A stretch of 64,000 bases of DNA from Apilactobacillus quenuiae (lineage in GTDB: Bacteria > Bacillota > Bacilli > Lactobacillales > Lactobacillaceae), in contig NZ_POSN01000001.1 of NCBI RefSeq assembly GCF_002994005.1, forward strand, positions 248,001 through 312,000, given 5' to 3'. Position 1 is the stretch's first letter, and the number at the start of each line of letters is the position of its first letter. Below the pieces are notes generated by a model. It searched no databases, was not told where the DNA came from, and worked only from the letters and a program-made list of their open reading frames with translations. Position numbers and translations under genes: made by a program. Below, piece by piece: positions 1-10,000 of this stretch.

Positions 1-360
1 TTGTAATAACTTTAAAGAAGATTTATCTCGATGAGTTAATAAATAGTTTTTTCCTCCATTCTCAGTAATTTTCTTTAAAACTTTTTCAACATTCAAAAAT
101 GGCTTGGCATATATAATATCTTCTTTTTCAAAACTATGATAAATATTGGATAAATCATCTTTATTGATACTAAATTCAGCAGCAAATTTTTGTAGCGCTG
201 TTCCTAAAGAATGTTGGCGCATTGTTAATAAAATATCATACTTATCAATTTCCACTTCATCAATGCTCATTTCTTCTAGTGAATCCGCAAAGCTATCAAC
301 CATAATTGGATAAGTATTAAATAAAGTTCCATCAAAATCCCAAAAAACATTTTTTTGCAT
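1..360 (-). CDS. HAD-family hydrolase (phosphatase), 3' end cut by window edge
   Basis: The reading frame is open from the ATG at 360 to the window edge, giving 120 residues. The N-terminus MQKNVFWDFDGTLFNT carries HAD motif I (DxDGT, D8 and D10), and LLTHR near residue 109 fits motif II (Thr). Between them is a helical cap region. This layout suits a phosphoglycolate-phosphatase or beta-phosphoglucomutase type enzyme that removes phosphate from a small cytosolic metabolite. The substrate cannot be told, and motifs III and IV lie outside the window. An AGGAG-type ribosome site sits just upstream. It follows dtd on the same strand but is separated from it by a terminator hairpin. Confidence 0.85.
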   Translation of the reverse strand, partial: MQKNVFWDFDGTLFNTYPIMVDSFADSLEEMSIDEVEIDKYDILLTMRQHSLGTALQKFAAEFSINKDDLSNIYHSFEKEDIIYAKPFLNVEKVLKKITENGGKNYLLTHRDKSSLKLLQ

Positions 361-380
361 AATTAAAGATCTCCTATCAT

Positions 381-408
381 AAAAAGGGAGCAAAATAGCT
401 CCCTTTTT
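381..408. terminator. Terminator hairpin between dtd and the HAD gene
   Basis: An 11-base inverted repeat (AAAAAGGGAGC / GCTCCCTTTTT) with a 6-base loop. It lies directly after the dtd stop codon and ends in a T-run on either strand. Confidence 0.85.
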
Positions 409-411
409 GTA

Positions 412-861
412 TTATTTATTTTCAGTATCAAAAACAAGTGTAAATGGACCATCATTTTGCAAATCTATTTGCATGTCAGCACCAAATTGACCAGTTTTAA
501 CTTGATTACCAGCATCTGATAACTTTTGATTGAACAAATCATACATTTTAGATGCAAATCTTGGTTCTCCAGCATCAATAAAAGATGGACGATTTCCATG
601 TTTGGTATTAGCGTATAAAGTAAATTGAGAAATAGATAGTATTTCACCGTTTACAGATGATAAGCTTAAATTTGTTTTTCCATCATTATCTTCAAAAATT
701 CTTAGATTAGTAATTTTACGTACTAAATAGTCAATATCATCTAAAGAATCGCTATTCTTAACACCGACTAATAATAAGTATCCATTATTTATTTTATTAA
801 ATAAATGATTATCAATGGAAACACTCGCATTATTTACCCTTTGCAAAACAACTTTCAACAC
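412..861 (-). CDS. dtd: D-aminoacyl-tRNA deacylase
   Basis: A 149-residue protein, the usual size for DTD. It hydrolyses D-amino acids (and glycine) mischarged on tRNA. The SQFTL motif is at residues 78-82 and the NDGPFT motif holding the cross-subunit Gly-cisPro pair is at 136-141; both build the active site of the homodimer. It is 12 bases downstream of rel, the pairing seen in most Lactobacillales, so the two are probably co-transcribed. A terminator follows the stop codon. Confidence 0.97.
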   Translation of the reverse strand: MLKVVLQRVNNASVSIDNHLFNKINNGYLLLVGVKNSDSLDDIDYLVRKITNLRIFEDNDGKTNLSLSSVNGEILSISQFTLYANTKHGNRPSFIDAGEPRFASKMYDLFNQKLSDAGNQVKTGQFGADMQIDLQNDGPFTLVFDTENK

Positions 862-873
862 TAAAACTCCTTT

Positions 874-3105
874 TTATTTAAATGGTCTTTTAACAAAATA
901 AACATCATGAACATTCTTAACATGATTCATAACCATTTCCAATTGTGATAAGTTTTTAACACTTATTTTCAAAGAAATAGTCACAGTTTTATCGTGATCA
1001 ACCTTGCCTTCTACTGAATTAATCTGCTTACATACTGCACTAATATTCTTAATCACATCATTAAGCATACTATTTCTGTTGTAACCCTCAACTTGAACAT
1101 ATGCATTAAATAATGTATGAGAATCATCAGGAATATCCCAGTTAACGTTTACTAATCGATCATCATCCTCTATAACATTAGGACAATTAGCACGATGTAC
1201 CGAAACACCTCTTCCTTTGGTTATATATCCAACAATTTTATCTCCAGGAACAGGCGCACAACAATGACTTAAACGGATTAATAAGTTATCAACATCTTTA
1301 ATAACAACTCCATCAGACGGTTTATTTAATTTACTATTTTTATTATTGGGATGATCATTACTTTTTTCAATAGTTTGATGATTTTCTAAAATGTCTTTTT
1401 GTTCCTGCTCTTGACGCTTTTTCTCAGCATCATCACGAATTTGTAAAGTTAGAATATTAACTAATCCATTTGGTTGCTTATTGCCAAATCCTAATTCGGC
1501 ATACATATCATCAACATTTTTATAATAAGTTTTATTCAATAACCTATCCATATTGGTCTTTGTTAGAACATCGTTAATGTTATATCCATTATCTTTTATA
1601 GCTTGATTTAACAGTTCTTTACCTGCAATAATATTTTTTTCGCGATTTTTATGTTTAAAAAATTGCCTAATTTTATGCTTGGCCCGACTAGTAGTAACTA
1701 AGTTTTCCCAATCTTGACTGGGTCCAGTTGAACTAGCAGATGTCATAATAGTAACTATATCACCAGTTTTAATCTCATAATCTAAAGGCTCAATAACTCC
1801 ATTAACTTTAGCTCCAGTGGTTTTATTTCCAATATCCGTATGAATTAAATAAGCCATATCTAGAGGCCCTGCACCCTTAGGTAACTCTAAAACATCTCCT
1901 TGAGGCGTGAAAGCATAAACATGGTCACCAAATAATTCACCTTTAACACCATCCATAAATTCAGATGCATTATCAGTATCTTCTTGAATTTCAATAATAC
2001 GTTTAAACCAGTTTAAACGATTATTATCAGAGGAAGATTGAACTTCATCGGTCATCCCTTCTTTATAAGCCCAATGAGCCGCAACCCCATATTCAGCAAT
2101 TTGATGCATTTTCTTAGTTCTAATTTGTACTTCTAACGGTTTACCACCTGGTCCAAAAACAGTAGTATGAAGCGATTGATACATATTAGCTTTAGGCATT
2201 GCAATATAATCTTTAAAACGACCAGGCATCGGTGACCATTTAGTATGAATAGCACCTAATACGGCATAGCAATCCTTAATCGAATCAACTATACATCTAA
2301 CAGCCAATAAATCGTAAATTTGACCAAATTTTTTATGTTTAATCACCATTTTACGATAAATGGAATACAAATGTTTAGGACGCCCATAAACTTCAACATT
2401 GGGCAAGTTCATATCACTAACTTGTTTTTTTACTTCTCTAACAGCTTCATTCACATATGCAACACGTTCATTACGTTTGGAGTTCATTAAATGAACTATT
2501 TTATAATATTGTTGTGGATTCAAGTAACGAAGTGATATATCTTCAAGTTCCCATTTAATAGTTCCAATACCCAATCTATCAGCTAATGGAGCATATATTT
2601 CAAGCGTTTCATTAGAAATACGTCTTTGTTTTTCGGATTTTAAATGTCTTAAAGTTCTCATATTGTGCAAACGATCAGCTAACTTAACGATCATAACACG
2701 AATATCTGTACACATAGCTAATAAAAGTTTTCGATGATTTTCAGCTAATTGTTCTTGATTAGATTTATATTTAATTTTGCCTAATTTAGTCACACCATCG
2801 ACAATAATTTCAATATTTGTACCAAACAATTTACCAATATCATCTAAAGTAGCACTAGTATCTTCAACCACATCATGTAACAATCCTGCACTAATCGTTT
2901 CTGGATCCATTCTTAATTCAGCCAAAATACTAGCAACTTGAATTGGATGAATAATATATGGCTCCCCTGATTGCCTAAATTGACCTTCATGACAATCATA
3001 AGCATAGTTGTATGCTTTTTTAATAATGTCAACATGATCTTTGTTCATATATTTATTAACTTCATTAAATAAGTCTTTAGCAGACCATACTTTATGCTTA
3101 GACAT
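874..3105 (-). CDS. rel: Bifunctional (p)ppGpp synthetase/hydrolase, RelA/SpoT homologue
   Basis: A long RSH protein of 743 residues. The hydrolase HD domain has HDVVEDT near residue 77 and DRLHN near 145. The synthetase domain has YGRPKHLYSIYRK near 242 and PGRFKDYIAMPK near 295. A TGS domain lies at about 400-460, a zinc-finger-like HCCAPVPGD near 640, and an ACT domain at the C-terminus. Both catalytic halves look intact, so it should make and destroy the stringent-response alarmone. I start it at the ATG at 3105; a GTG three codons upstream is possible but has a worse ribosome-site spacing. Confidence 0.97.
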   Translation of the reverse strand: MSKHKVWSAKDLFNEVNKYMNKDHVDIIKKAYNYAYDCHEGQFRQSGEPYIIHPIQVASILAELRMDPETISAGLLHDVVEDTSATLDDIGKLFGTNIEIIVDGVTKLGKIKYKSNQEQLAENHRKLLLAMCTDIRVMIVKLADRLHNMRTLRHLKSEKQRRISNETLEIYAPLADRLGIGTIKWELEDISLRYLNPQQYYKIVHLMNSKRNERVAYVNEAVREVKKQVSDMNLPNVEVYGRPKHLYSIYRKMVIKHKKFGQIYDLLAVRCIVDSIKDCYAVLGAIHTKWSPMPGRFKDYIAMPKANMYQSLHTTVFGPGGKPLEVQIRTKKMHQIAEYGVAAHWAYKEGMTDEVQSSSDNNRLNWFKRIIEIQEDTDNASEFMDGVKGELFGDHVYAFTPQGDVLELPKGAGPLDMAYLIHTDIGNKTTGAKVNGVIEPLDYEIKTGDIVTIMTSASSTGPSQDWENLVTTSRAKHKIRQFFKHKNREKNIIAGKELLNQAIKDNGYNINDVLTKTNMDRLLNKTYYKNVDDMYAELGFGNKQPNGLVNILTLQIRDDAEKKRQEQEQKDILENHQTIEKSNDHPNNKNSKLNKPSDGVVIKDVDNLLIRLSHCCAPVPGDKIVGYITKGRGVSVHRANCPNVIEDDDRLVNVNWDIPDDSHTLFNAYVQVEGYNRNSMLNDVIKNISAVCKQINSVEGKVDHDKTVTISLKISVKNLSQLEMVMNHVKNVHDVYFVKRPFK

Positions 3106-3159
3106 TCTAATCACTTCTTTTTAATCATTTTTATAAATTTTATCATAATTATTTAAAAT

Positions 3160-3900
3160 TTAATTTAACAAATCAAACCACACTGATATAGATGAAAGGA
3201 AATACAAAGGTGCTGTTTCAGTCCTCAAAATTCGAGGTCCTAAACCACAGGTCTGGTAACCATTCTCCTTTAGTTTAGATACTTCATCAGGAGCAATACC
3301 ACCCTCAGGGCCAAAAAATGCAGCTACTTTATCTGATGGATTAGTATTTTTAAAAGAATTAATCAAGTCAGCATGTTCACCTTGCTTAGCAGATTCTTCA
3401 TAAGCAATCAATTTTTGATCATAGGACGTATCATCCAAATCATTTATAGAATCTATATACTTAACATCTGGTATTTGATTACGATGTGATTGTTCTGCTG
3501 CACTTTTAGAGATTTTATTTAATCGATTAATTTTTTTTAAAACCTTATTGTTTTTCCATCGAGCAATTGACCAAGCCGTTTGTAAAAAAATAATATGATT
3601 AACACCTAGTTCAGTTGCTTTTTGAACAATCCATTCAGATTTGTCTTTTTTTGGTAGCCCACAAATGATTGTTACATCAACAGGCAATTCAACTGAACTA
3701 TTTTTCTGTTCTATTATTTTTGCTTTATTTAAATCCTTATCGATAACTTCTGCAATAAAAAGGTGATGATTATCATCAACAATTTCAAATTTATCACCAT
3801 TGTTAGCTCTTAGTACTGATATAAAATGGTGTGAAATATCATCAGACATTAAAAAAGTTTCATTTAATTTTAAACTATTATCAATAAAATAATGTTGCAT
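3160..3900 (-). CDS. rsmE: 16S rRNA (uracil-1498-N3)-methyltransferase
   Basis: A 246-residue SPOUT-fold methyltransferase that methylates U1498 in helix 44 of 16S rRNA. The knot motifs are clear: FFGPEGGIAPDE near residue 195 and LGPRILRTETAPL near 220. The N-terminal part is the PUA-like RNA-binding domain. It lies six bases downstream of prmA and forms a translation-modification operon with it. Confidence 0.95.
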   Translation of the reverse strand: MQHYFIDNSLKLNETFLMSDDISHHFISVLRANNGDKFEIVDDNHHLFIAEVIDKDLNKAKIIEQKNSSVELPVDVTIICGLPKKDKSEWIVQKATELGVNHIIFLQTAWSIARWKNNKVLKKINRLNKISKSAAEQSHRNQIPDVKYIDSINDLDDTSYDQKLIAYEESAKQGEHADLINSFKNTNPSDKVAAFFGPEGGIAPDEVSKLKENGYQTCGLGPRILRTETAPLYFLSSISVWFDLLN

Positions 3901-3906
3901 CTTTAA

Positions 3907-4788
3907 TTATTCACCTTTCTTTTTTAAATGGGCAACAATTCCACGCCAATCACCTAAAGTCATTACTTCATCCAAAACAAATCCATTAGACTGAAGAGTT
4001 TCTAAAGTAATATTTAATTTTTCCTTAATAATACCAGAGATAATAATCGTTCCACCTGTGTATAGTGTATCTTTGGCTTGTGGAATTAAAGGTAAAACTG
4101 CTTCAGGTAGCATATTTGCCAAAATAACATCACTTTTTTCTTTTATTCCATTTAGCAAACTATTTTTAGATACAGAAATCTCATTTTTATAACCATTAAG
4201 ATCAATATTTATTTTTGCAGAATCAATGGCATCATCATCGTAATCGTAAGCCTTAACAGAATCAGCTCCCAATAACTTTGCAACAATACTTAAAACTCCA
4301 GAACCAGTTCCAACATCTAATACAGACTGATTTTCTCTTAAATAAATTTCCATAGCTTGCATACATAACTTAGTAGTTGGATGAATCCCCGTTCCAAATG
4401 CTTTTTTAGGATTTAATTTAATAACCATTTCTTGTTCAAAAGACTTTTTATATTTTTCCCATACCGGAGAAATTGTAAGATATTTTGTAATTCTACTTGC
4501 ATGATAATACTTTTCCCACTCTTTACTCCAATTATTATCACTTAAATCTTTAGAAATAACCTTACCTGTACCTGGATTCAATCCGTATTCAGTTAGTTTT
4601 TCAACTTTTTTTTGAATTAAAGGGGTTTGCTCGTTAATATTAAAATTTTTGGGAAAATAAGAAGTAATTATTACTTCATTATTCTTTTCTCCAATTTCTA
4701 CTCCTAACGAACCAAAATCCATTAAAATGTTTATTACTGCATCTTGTGACTCATTATTTGTTAATACTGAAAGCTTTGTCCATTGCAT
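3907..4788 (-). CDS. prmA: Ribosomal protein L11 methyltransferase
   Basis: A 293-residue class I SAM-dependent enzyme that trimethylates ribosomal protein L11. The SAM-binding motif VLDVGTGSGVLS is near residue 160 and the catalytic-loop motif ANMLPE near 224. The N-terminal 100 residues are the L11-recognition domain. The prmA-rsmE order and the 6-base gap are typical of Firmicutes. Confidence 0.95.
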   Translation of the reverse strand: MQWTKLSVLTNNESQDAVINILMDFGSLGVEIGEKNNEVIITSYFPKNFNINEQTPLIQKKVEKLTEYGLNPGTGKVISKDLSDNNWSKEWEKYYHASRITKYLTISPVWEKYKKSFEQEMVIKLNPKKAFGTGIHPTTKLCMQAMEIYLRENQSVLDVGTGSGVLSIVAKLLGADSVKAYDYDDDAIDSAKINIDLNGYKNEISVSKNSLLNGIKEKSDVILANMLPEAVLPLIPQAKDTLYTGGTIIISGIIKEKLNITLETLQSNGFVLDEVMTLGDWRGIVAHLKKKGE

Positions 4789-4800
4789 TTGAAATTCTCC

Positions 4801-5427
4801 TTATTTTTTCCAACCATATGTTTTTAAATTAAAATTACTAGTTTTCATTTTTGACACATAGGGATTATTAGATACATAAAAACGTAACCTTTTATTGGTC
4901 CATATTCCTTTATTTTTAATGCCAATTCGAGGAGAAGAATTAATATATTTTGGTATCTCCCTATTATAGATTTCTAAAGATAAAGAACACTTATTTAACA
5001 TTTGGCCATTTAAATTCATTTTAATATTAAAAGCTTGCGTTAACTTACCAGGGCCATTAGTAATTTCATAACTATCTTTAGCTCTATTATTAATCATATT
5101 ATCTGTTATTTTAATCGGTTGAACTGCTCTAATCAATACTCCTTCTGGAATCCCTTCAGATTGAGTAATAATGTTCAAAAGATTATACCCAAACATCGTA
5201 TAAATATAAATAGTTCCTGCTTTTAAATACATAGAATTATTTTTAATCGAATGATAACCATTATAAGAATGACAAGCCTTATCAGAGATTCCTAAATAAG
5301 CTTCATCTTCAACTATATATCCACTAAAAACATTACCAAAATTGTCTTTTAAGGTTATTATATTTCCTAGTAACTTTTTAGCAATATTTTCGGTAGAATC
5401 ATTTGATAAATATTTAATAATATCCAA
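4801..5427 (-). CDS. mpg: DNA-3-methyladenine glycosylase (AAG/MPG type)
   Basis: The protein matches the AAG/MPG family of base-excision repair: VEDEAYLG, ACHSYNGY, AGTIYIYTMFGYNLLNI and GPGKLTQAFNI are its usual blocks. I place the start at the TTG at 5427 (208 residues), which has AGGAG eight bases upstream. An in-frame ATG at 5466 would begin inside the terminator hairpin of the gene before it and would add a hydrophobic tail foreign to this family. The enzyme should excise alkylated purines from DNA. Confidence 0.9.
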   Translation of the reverse strand: MDIIKYLSNDSTENIAKKLLGNIITLKDNFGNVFSGYIVEDEAYLGISDKACHSYNGYHSIKNNSMYLKAGTIYIYTMFGYNLLNIITQSEGIPEGVLIRAVQPIKITDNMINNRAKDSYEITNGPGKLTQAFNIKMNLNGQMLNKCSLSLEIYNREIPKYINSSPRIGIKNKGIWTNKRLRFYVSNNPYVSKMKTSNFNLKTYGWKK

Positions 5428-5449
5428 AAATAATACTCCTATCAAATAA

Positions 5450-5487
5450 AAAAATAGTGCATCCAACTAATCGGACGCACTATTTTT
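5450..5487. terminator. Terminator after the 112-residue unknown gene
   Basis: The inverted repeat AAAAATAGTGC / GCACTATTTTT overlaps the stop codon of the upstream gene. It helps rule out an ATG start for mpg here. Confidence 0.75.
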
Positions 5488-5805
5488 AGCTTCTTTTCTT
5501 TTTTGTTCCTTTATTTGTTTTAACTTTTCCTCATGTTGCTTTAAGTGTCCCTCTAAATATATAAGCAAAGAATTTTCATCTTTAAAAATTCGAGGATGCT
5601 TTTGTTTATGAAGCCTTAAATCAATCTCATTAATTTTTTGTCTGCCAGTCCAACGATGACCATATCTAATAATTAATCGATTGTTTAATCGTTTCTTACC
5701 AAATCTAAAGACATAAACATTATCGGGTGTAAGTAGTGGTCTGATATATGTTTTTTTATAATAATATCCATTATCTCTTAAAAACTTTTTTGTTCTATTT
5801 AACAT
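5467..5805 (-). CDS. Unknown basic protein, 112 residues
   Basis: I do not recognise a family. The protein is small, cytosolic and strongly basic, with a YYYKKTY patch near the N-terminus, a central RYGHRWTGRQKINEIDLRLHK segment rich in Arg/Lys (residues 47-67), and a charged helical C-terminus (HEEKLKQIKEQKRKEAK). It has a good GGGAGGTG ribosome site and its own terminator, so it is probably expressed as a single gene. A nucleic-acid-binding role would fit the charge but is only a guess. Confidence 0.7.
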   Translation of the reverse strand: MLNRTKKFLRDNGYYYKKTYIRPLLTPDNVYVFRFGKKRLNNRLIIRYGHRWTGRQKINEIDLRLHKQKHPRIFKDENSLLIYLEGHLKQHEEKLKQIKEQKRKEAKNSASD

Positions 5806-5860
5806 CTATCACACCTCCCAACTAAAAAACATTAAATAAAATATCCATGACAAATAATAT

Positions 5861-5886
5861 ACTTAATATAAATTTTATATTAAGTT
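5861..5886. promoter_or_regulatory. AT-rich palindrome in the promoter region of the 5467-5805 gene
   Basis: An almost perfect dyad (ACTTAATATAA / TTATATTAAGT around a 4-base centre), flanked further out by TGACAA and TTGTCCA, which are also inverted. It lies about 55 bases upstream of the gene. On the minus strand a -35-like TGGACA with 17-base spacing to TAAAAT falls within it. It could be an operator or a cruciform-forming site. Confidence 0.4.
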
Positions 5887-5911
5887 ATTTAAATTGTCCA
5901 CCAAATTAATA

Positions 5912-5950
5912 AAAAAGTCTTGTTATTAAAAATTAAACAAGGCTTTTTAA
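5912..5950. terminator. Terminator after the YczE/YitT-like gene
   Basis: Inverted arms AAAAAGTCTTGTT / AAACAAGGCTTTTT just after the stop of the minus-strand gene at 5954. Confidence 0.75.
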
Positions 5951-5953
5951 TAA

Positions 5954-6706
5954 TTATTCTTTTGTTGATCCAACATCAATAGCTTGATGTTTCAAGCTTC
6001 TAAATACAAATGCATCAGCAATACCTGTAATTCCACCTTGGAAGAAGAAAGCAAATACAGTTCCTAAACCAAAGTTAGTGAATTGATGAGTAATAATAAT
6101 AGCAATAATTGCCATTATTGTAGGTGGAATATATGAGAACCACATTGCTTTAGCAGCATTACCACCACAATATTTAAATCTAAGAATTTGCATTAAATCA
6201 TCAGCCGGATGTAGAGCAATATTTACTCGTTGATAAATAGAAATTGCAATTGCAATTAATGCAACACCAAAGAAGTTTAAGAAAACATACAATAAAATCA
6301 TCCAAATACTGTGTGCTTCTGGTAACCATTGAGTAACTAAACCATTAAAGTAATTAATTAGTAATGAAAATGGTCCCAAGAAAGCAGCATTACCAATAAT
6401 TCTACTCCAACTCCAATGTCCAACTAAAATTGCATTAAAAACGGCAATCAACATTCCTAGTCCAAAGAATGCCCAAAATAAAACCCATTGCCCATTTCCT
6501 AAAACTGCAAAACCTAAGTTATTTTCAGCAGCTGTCCAATAAGCTGATCCTAAAAATGAAGGATGAATTTTAACACTTGTAATTAATGTTAAAACATTTC
6601 CCATTGCATTAATAACTAATGAAATAACAAAGTACATAATCGTACTAGACCAAGAAATTGTTCTTGGTGTCTTTGTTGACTTTTTTGCATCTGCAGACTT
6701 TTGCAT
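5954..6706 (-). CDS. Multi-pass membrane protein, YczE/YitT-like
   Basis: A 250-residue integral membrane protein with about six hydrophobic segments (roughly residues 20-43, 70-95, 105-125, 135-160, 190-207, 212-232). The N-terminus is short, basic and cytosolic. The block IMYFVISLVINAMGNVLT followed by an LGSAYWTAAENNL loop resembles the YczE/YyaS/YitT group, whose transport function is not established. The substrate is unknown. It stands alone, with a terminator behind it and a promoter in the gap upstream. Confidence 0.6.
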   Translation of the reverse strand: MQKSADAKKSTKTPRTISWSSTIMYFVISLVINAMGNVLTLITSVKIHPSFLGSAYWTAAENNLGFAVLGNGQWVLFWAFFGLGMLIAVFNAILVGHWSWSRIIGNAAFLGPFSLLINYFNGLVTQWLPEAHSIWMILLYVFLNFFGVALIAIAISIYQRVNIALHPADDLMQILRFKYCGGNAAKAMWFSYIPPTIMAIIAIIITHQFTNFGLGTVFAFFFQGGITGIADAFVFRSLKHQAIDVGSTKE

Positions 6707-6738
6707 AATATCAATACTCCTATCTATAAAATCAAATC

Positions 6739-6766
6739 ATTATATTGTGAATTATTTATCTATCAA
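6739..6766 (-). promoter_or_regulatory. Promoter of the YczE/YitT-like gene
   Basis: On the minus strand, -35 TTGATA and -10 TATAAT are separated by 16 bases, about 35 bases upstream of the start. The rest of the 6707-7062 gap holds no gene. It contains AT-rich DNA, a sequence one mismatch away from a catabolite-response element at 6953-6967, and the terminator of the next gene. Confidence 0.65.
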
Positions 6767-7016
6767 ATCTATAAGTTACATTTAAATATTTTTTATTTAA
6801 TAAAAATATAAGCACAAAAATAATATAAATAGCTAATTAATCGGCAATTACAAATATAATATAACAATTAATAAGTATTTTTTAATTGTGAACTTCATAA
6901 CAAAATAAATTATAACCTATTTAATTAATAAAATAAAGGGAATTTTAAAAAAATGTAAGCGATTTTATAAATTATAATACACATTTATGCTAAACAAGTG
7001 AAATATATATCAATAA

Positions 7017-7064
7017 AAAAGTCATTAAAGCAATCAACAAGATACTTTAATGACTTTTATTTTT
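7017..7064. terminator. Terminator after the teichoic-acid synthesis protein
   Basis: A 14-base inverted repeat (AAGTCATTAAAG / CTTTAATGACTT core) followed by T-rich sequence, directly after the stop codon at 7063. Confidence 0.85.
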
Positions 7065-10000
7065 AATAAAGATTTTCAACATTAACCCATAATTTGTTTC
7101 CTCTAAGTTGTACTAGAGCATATTTCATTCCAATTCTTTCTTTAAAATCAGGATCTATTAATTGCATAACTTTAGAAACTTTAATAGTATCACCTTTATT
7201 ATTATAATTATGAGAAAAGCTTACGTCATCATGGTTAGTAAAATCTTTTTCAGAGCTCCATAAAGAAGATCCATCATGAATTTTCATTTCATTTTTTAAA
7301 TTATACTTAGCTATATTATCATCAAAGTATTCATTCATGTTACTTTCATTTAAGAATTGATTAACTGCACGTTTGGATGATTTACCATCCATCCATGGAG
7401 TAAATTTATCAATGAATTTTTTATAATTATCATTCATAGTCCAATTCCCAGATAATATGCGATTTAGTTCATCTATAACCCCATCATTAGTTTTAACTAT
7501 TTTACCTGGGGCATCTTTAACAAAATCAAAGTAGAATCCTCTAATTTCATTAGCATAATCATCTAAATCATAAGTAAAGAAAATCATTGGACGTTTTAAA
7601 ACAGCATAATCAAACATTACTGATGAATAATCTGTAATTAAAACATCACTAATCAGATATAATTCAGCAATATCTGGATATAAACTAACATTTAAAGCAA
7701 TATCTGAATAAGCAGATAAATCTAAATTATTAGCGATTAAATAATGAGTTCTAACTAAAACAATTACATTTTTACCAAAATGTTCTTTAATTTTTTCTAA
7801 GTCTAAGTGAAGCTTTGCAGTAAATTCGTTAGCTTTAACGTATTCATTATCACGCCAAGTTGGTGCATACAAGATTACTTTCTTATCAGCAGATATATTT
7901 AAAGATTCCTTAATTGAAGCAATATCCTTCCATGAAGAATTAATTAAAACATCATTTCTAGGATATCCATCTAACATCATTTGATTAGCATTCATTCTAA
8001 ATGCTCTTCGCATAATATTAGCAGAATACATATTAGGAGCAATCATTTTATCCCAACGACGATCATCTTTAAATACATCTTTATGATATCTAGCAGCATT
8101 AATTCCTGGCATAGTAACCAAATTAACATCAGCAGCTAGTGTCTTTAATGGAGTTCCATGCCAAGTCTGAATTAATTTGGTACCTTTACCAGGCTTCCAT
8201 CTAAATGGTCGTCTAACGTTAGTAACAAAATACTTTGCCCTAGCTTGCTTAAATATACCACTATAACTGAATCTAATAACATAAGGAATATTATTTTTCT
8301 TAAAGTAATCAACATATTCTCTATTTACGTTCCAATACATTTTATATTCAGGATGATTATTCTTCATGTATTCATAAATTGCTTTAGGATTGTCTGAATA
8401 TTGAGTACCAAAGAAACTTTCAAAAATAATAATATTCTTTTTAGAAAGCATATTAGATAGTTTATTAAGAACAGAGGCTTGTAAATAATTAACTTTAAAT
8501 AAATGACCAAATTTTCTAGCAATCAAACGCTTTTCTGGAACTTGATCCAGATCACTATTTTTAGTTGATAATACTTTTTCTACTACTTCTTTTGCAGCAT
8601 CACCATTTTGTCCATATTGAGCAAACTTATTATAAAAATCAATTAATTTATCATGATAATTATCTGAAACCGCATCTAAATGTTGAATACGGTTAATTAA
8701 ATCATCTTCATTTTTTACAACTGGTCCGGGAATTTCTTTATCATAATCTAAATAAACACCACGATTTTCATCATCTAAATACCAATCCTTATCATAAGCG
8801 TAAAATAGCATTGGACGTTTTAAATGAGCATAATCAAACATTACTGATGAATAGTCAGTAATCATTGCATCACTAATTAAATATAAATCATTGATATTAT
8901 TATAATCGCTAACATCAAAAACAAAACCCGGATTACTATAGAAACTGTTTGAATGGGCTACAAAATAATGAAGTCTAACTAATAATACATATTTATCAGA
9001 AAGTTTGGCTTGCATCTTATCAAGATTTAATTGAAAATCAAATCCCTCATCTTCTCGATAAGTTGGTGCATATAATATAACTTTCTTATCTAATGGAATA
9101 CCCAATTTATTTTTAATCCCATTAATATATGAATCATTATTATTTATATATAATTCATCATTTCTAGGAAAACCAGATTTGATTAGTTTTTGACTATAGT
9201 CAAAAGCCTTAGTAGCAATGTCCCCCATATAATCAGAAGGTACTACCATGTAATCCCAACGGCGATTTCTTTTAGCAAAACGATTTTGGACACCATGCGA
9301 AGCAAATTTAAAATGAGGTTCATCAAATCCCATATGTTTCAAAAAAGTTCCATGAAGTGTTTCTACTTCAATTTGACCTTTACGTTTAGCATATCGATTA
9401 GGCATATTGGTATTTTGAATAATATATTTAGAAACAGCTAGATAATACCAGTACATAAAACTGTTTACTTTAACCTTACTTGCTTCTCCATCAATATAAG
9501 TTTGAGTATTGTTAAAAAACCAAACAGTTTTAATTTCAGGATGATTTTTTTGCATGTACTCATACATTAGTCTTTCATTACTATCAAATTTACTAGACCA
9601 ATAACAATCAAACACCATGATTTTTCTTAACGGTAGAAAACGCATAAAAGGATACAATAACGAATATGAAAGAGCTCTAAAGACTTTTTTAGAATCAATA
9701 AAACTAGAAAATGGCTGATTGATTTTAAGTTCTAAATCATTATTATTACTGTTTTGGATTTGATAATATATCTTATCTTTGCCATTAAAGGGTAAACTAC
9801 TTTTAGAAATTAAATGTGATTCATCAGTTAATAACCTAAAGACTTTAATTTCATTATTAATATATAAATAAATTTTAAAAATATATTTACCTGATAAAAC
9901 ATATAATTGATTTTTGTCTTTATTGGTCATTTGAATGTCTAAAGATAATAAATTTCTATTTAATTCCAAGTCACTGTTATTATTATCAAAAACTTTTCTA

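Noticed and set aside
6953-6967. Possible catabolite-response element (ATGTAAGCGATTTTA)
   Set aside because: One consensus position is wrong and it lies about 190 bases upstream of the mapped -10 box, so I do not call it as a feature.
9190-9441. 83-codon plus-strand ORF inside the teichoic-acid gene
   Set aside because: It is antisense to a well-conserved TagF-like domain, has no ribosome site and its sequence is not protein-like.
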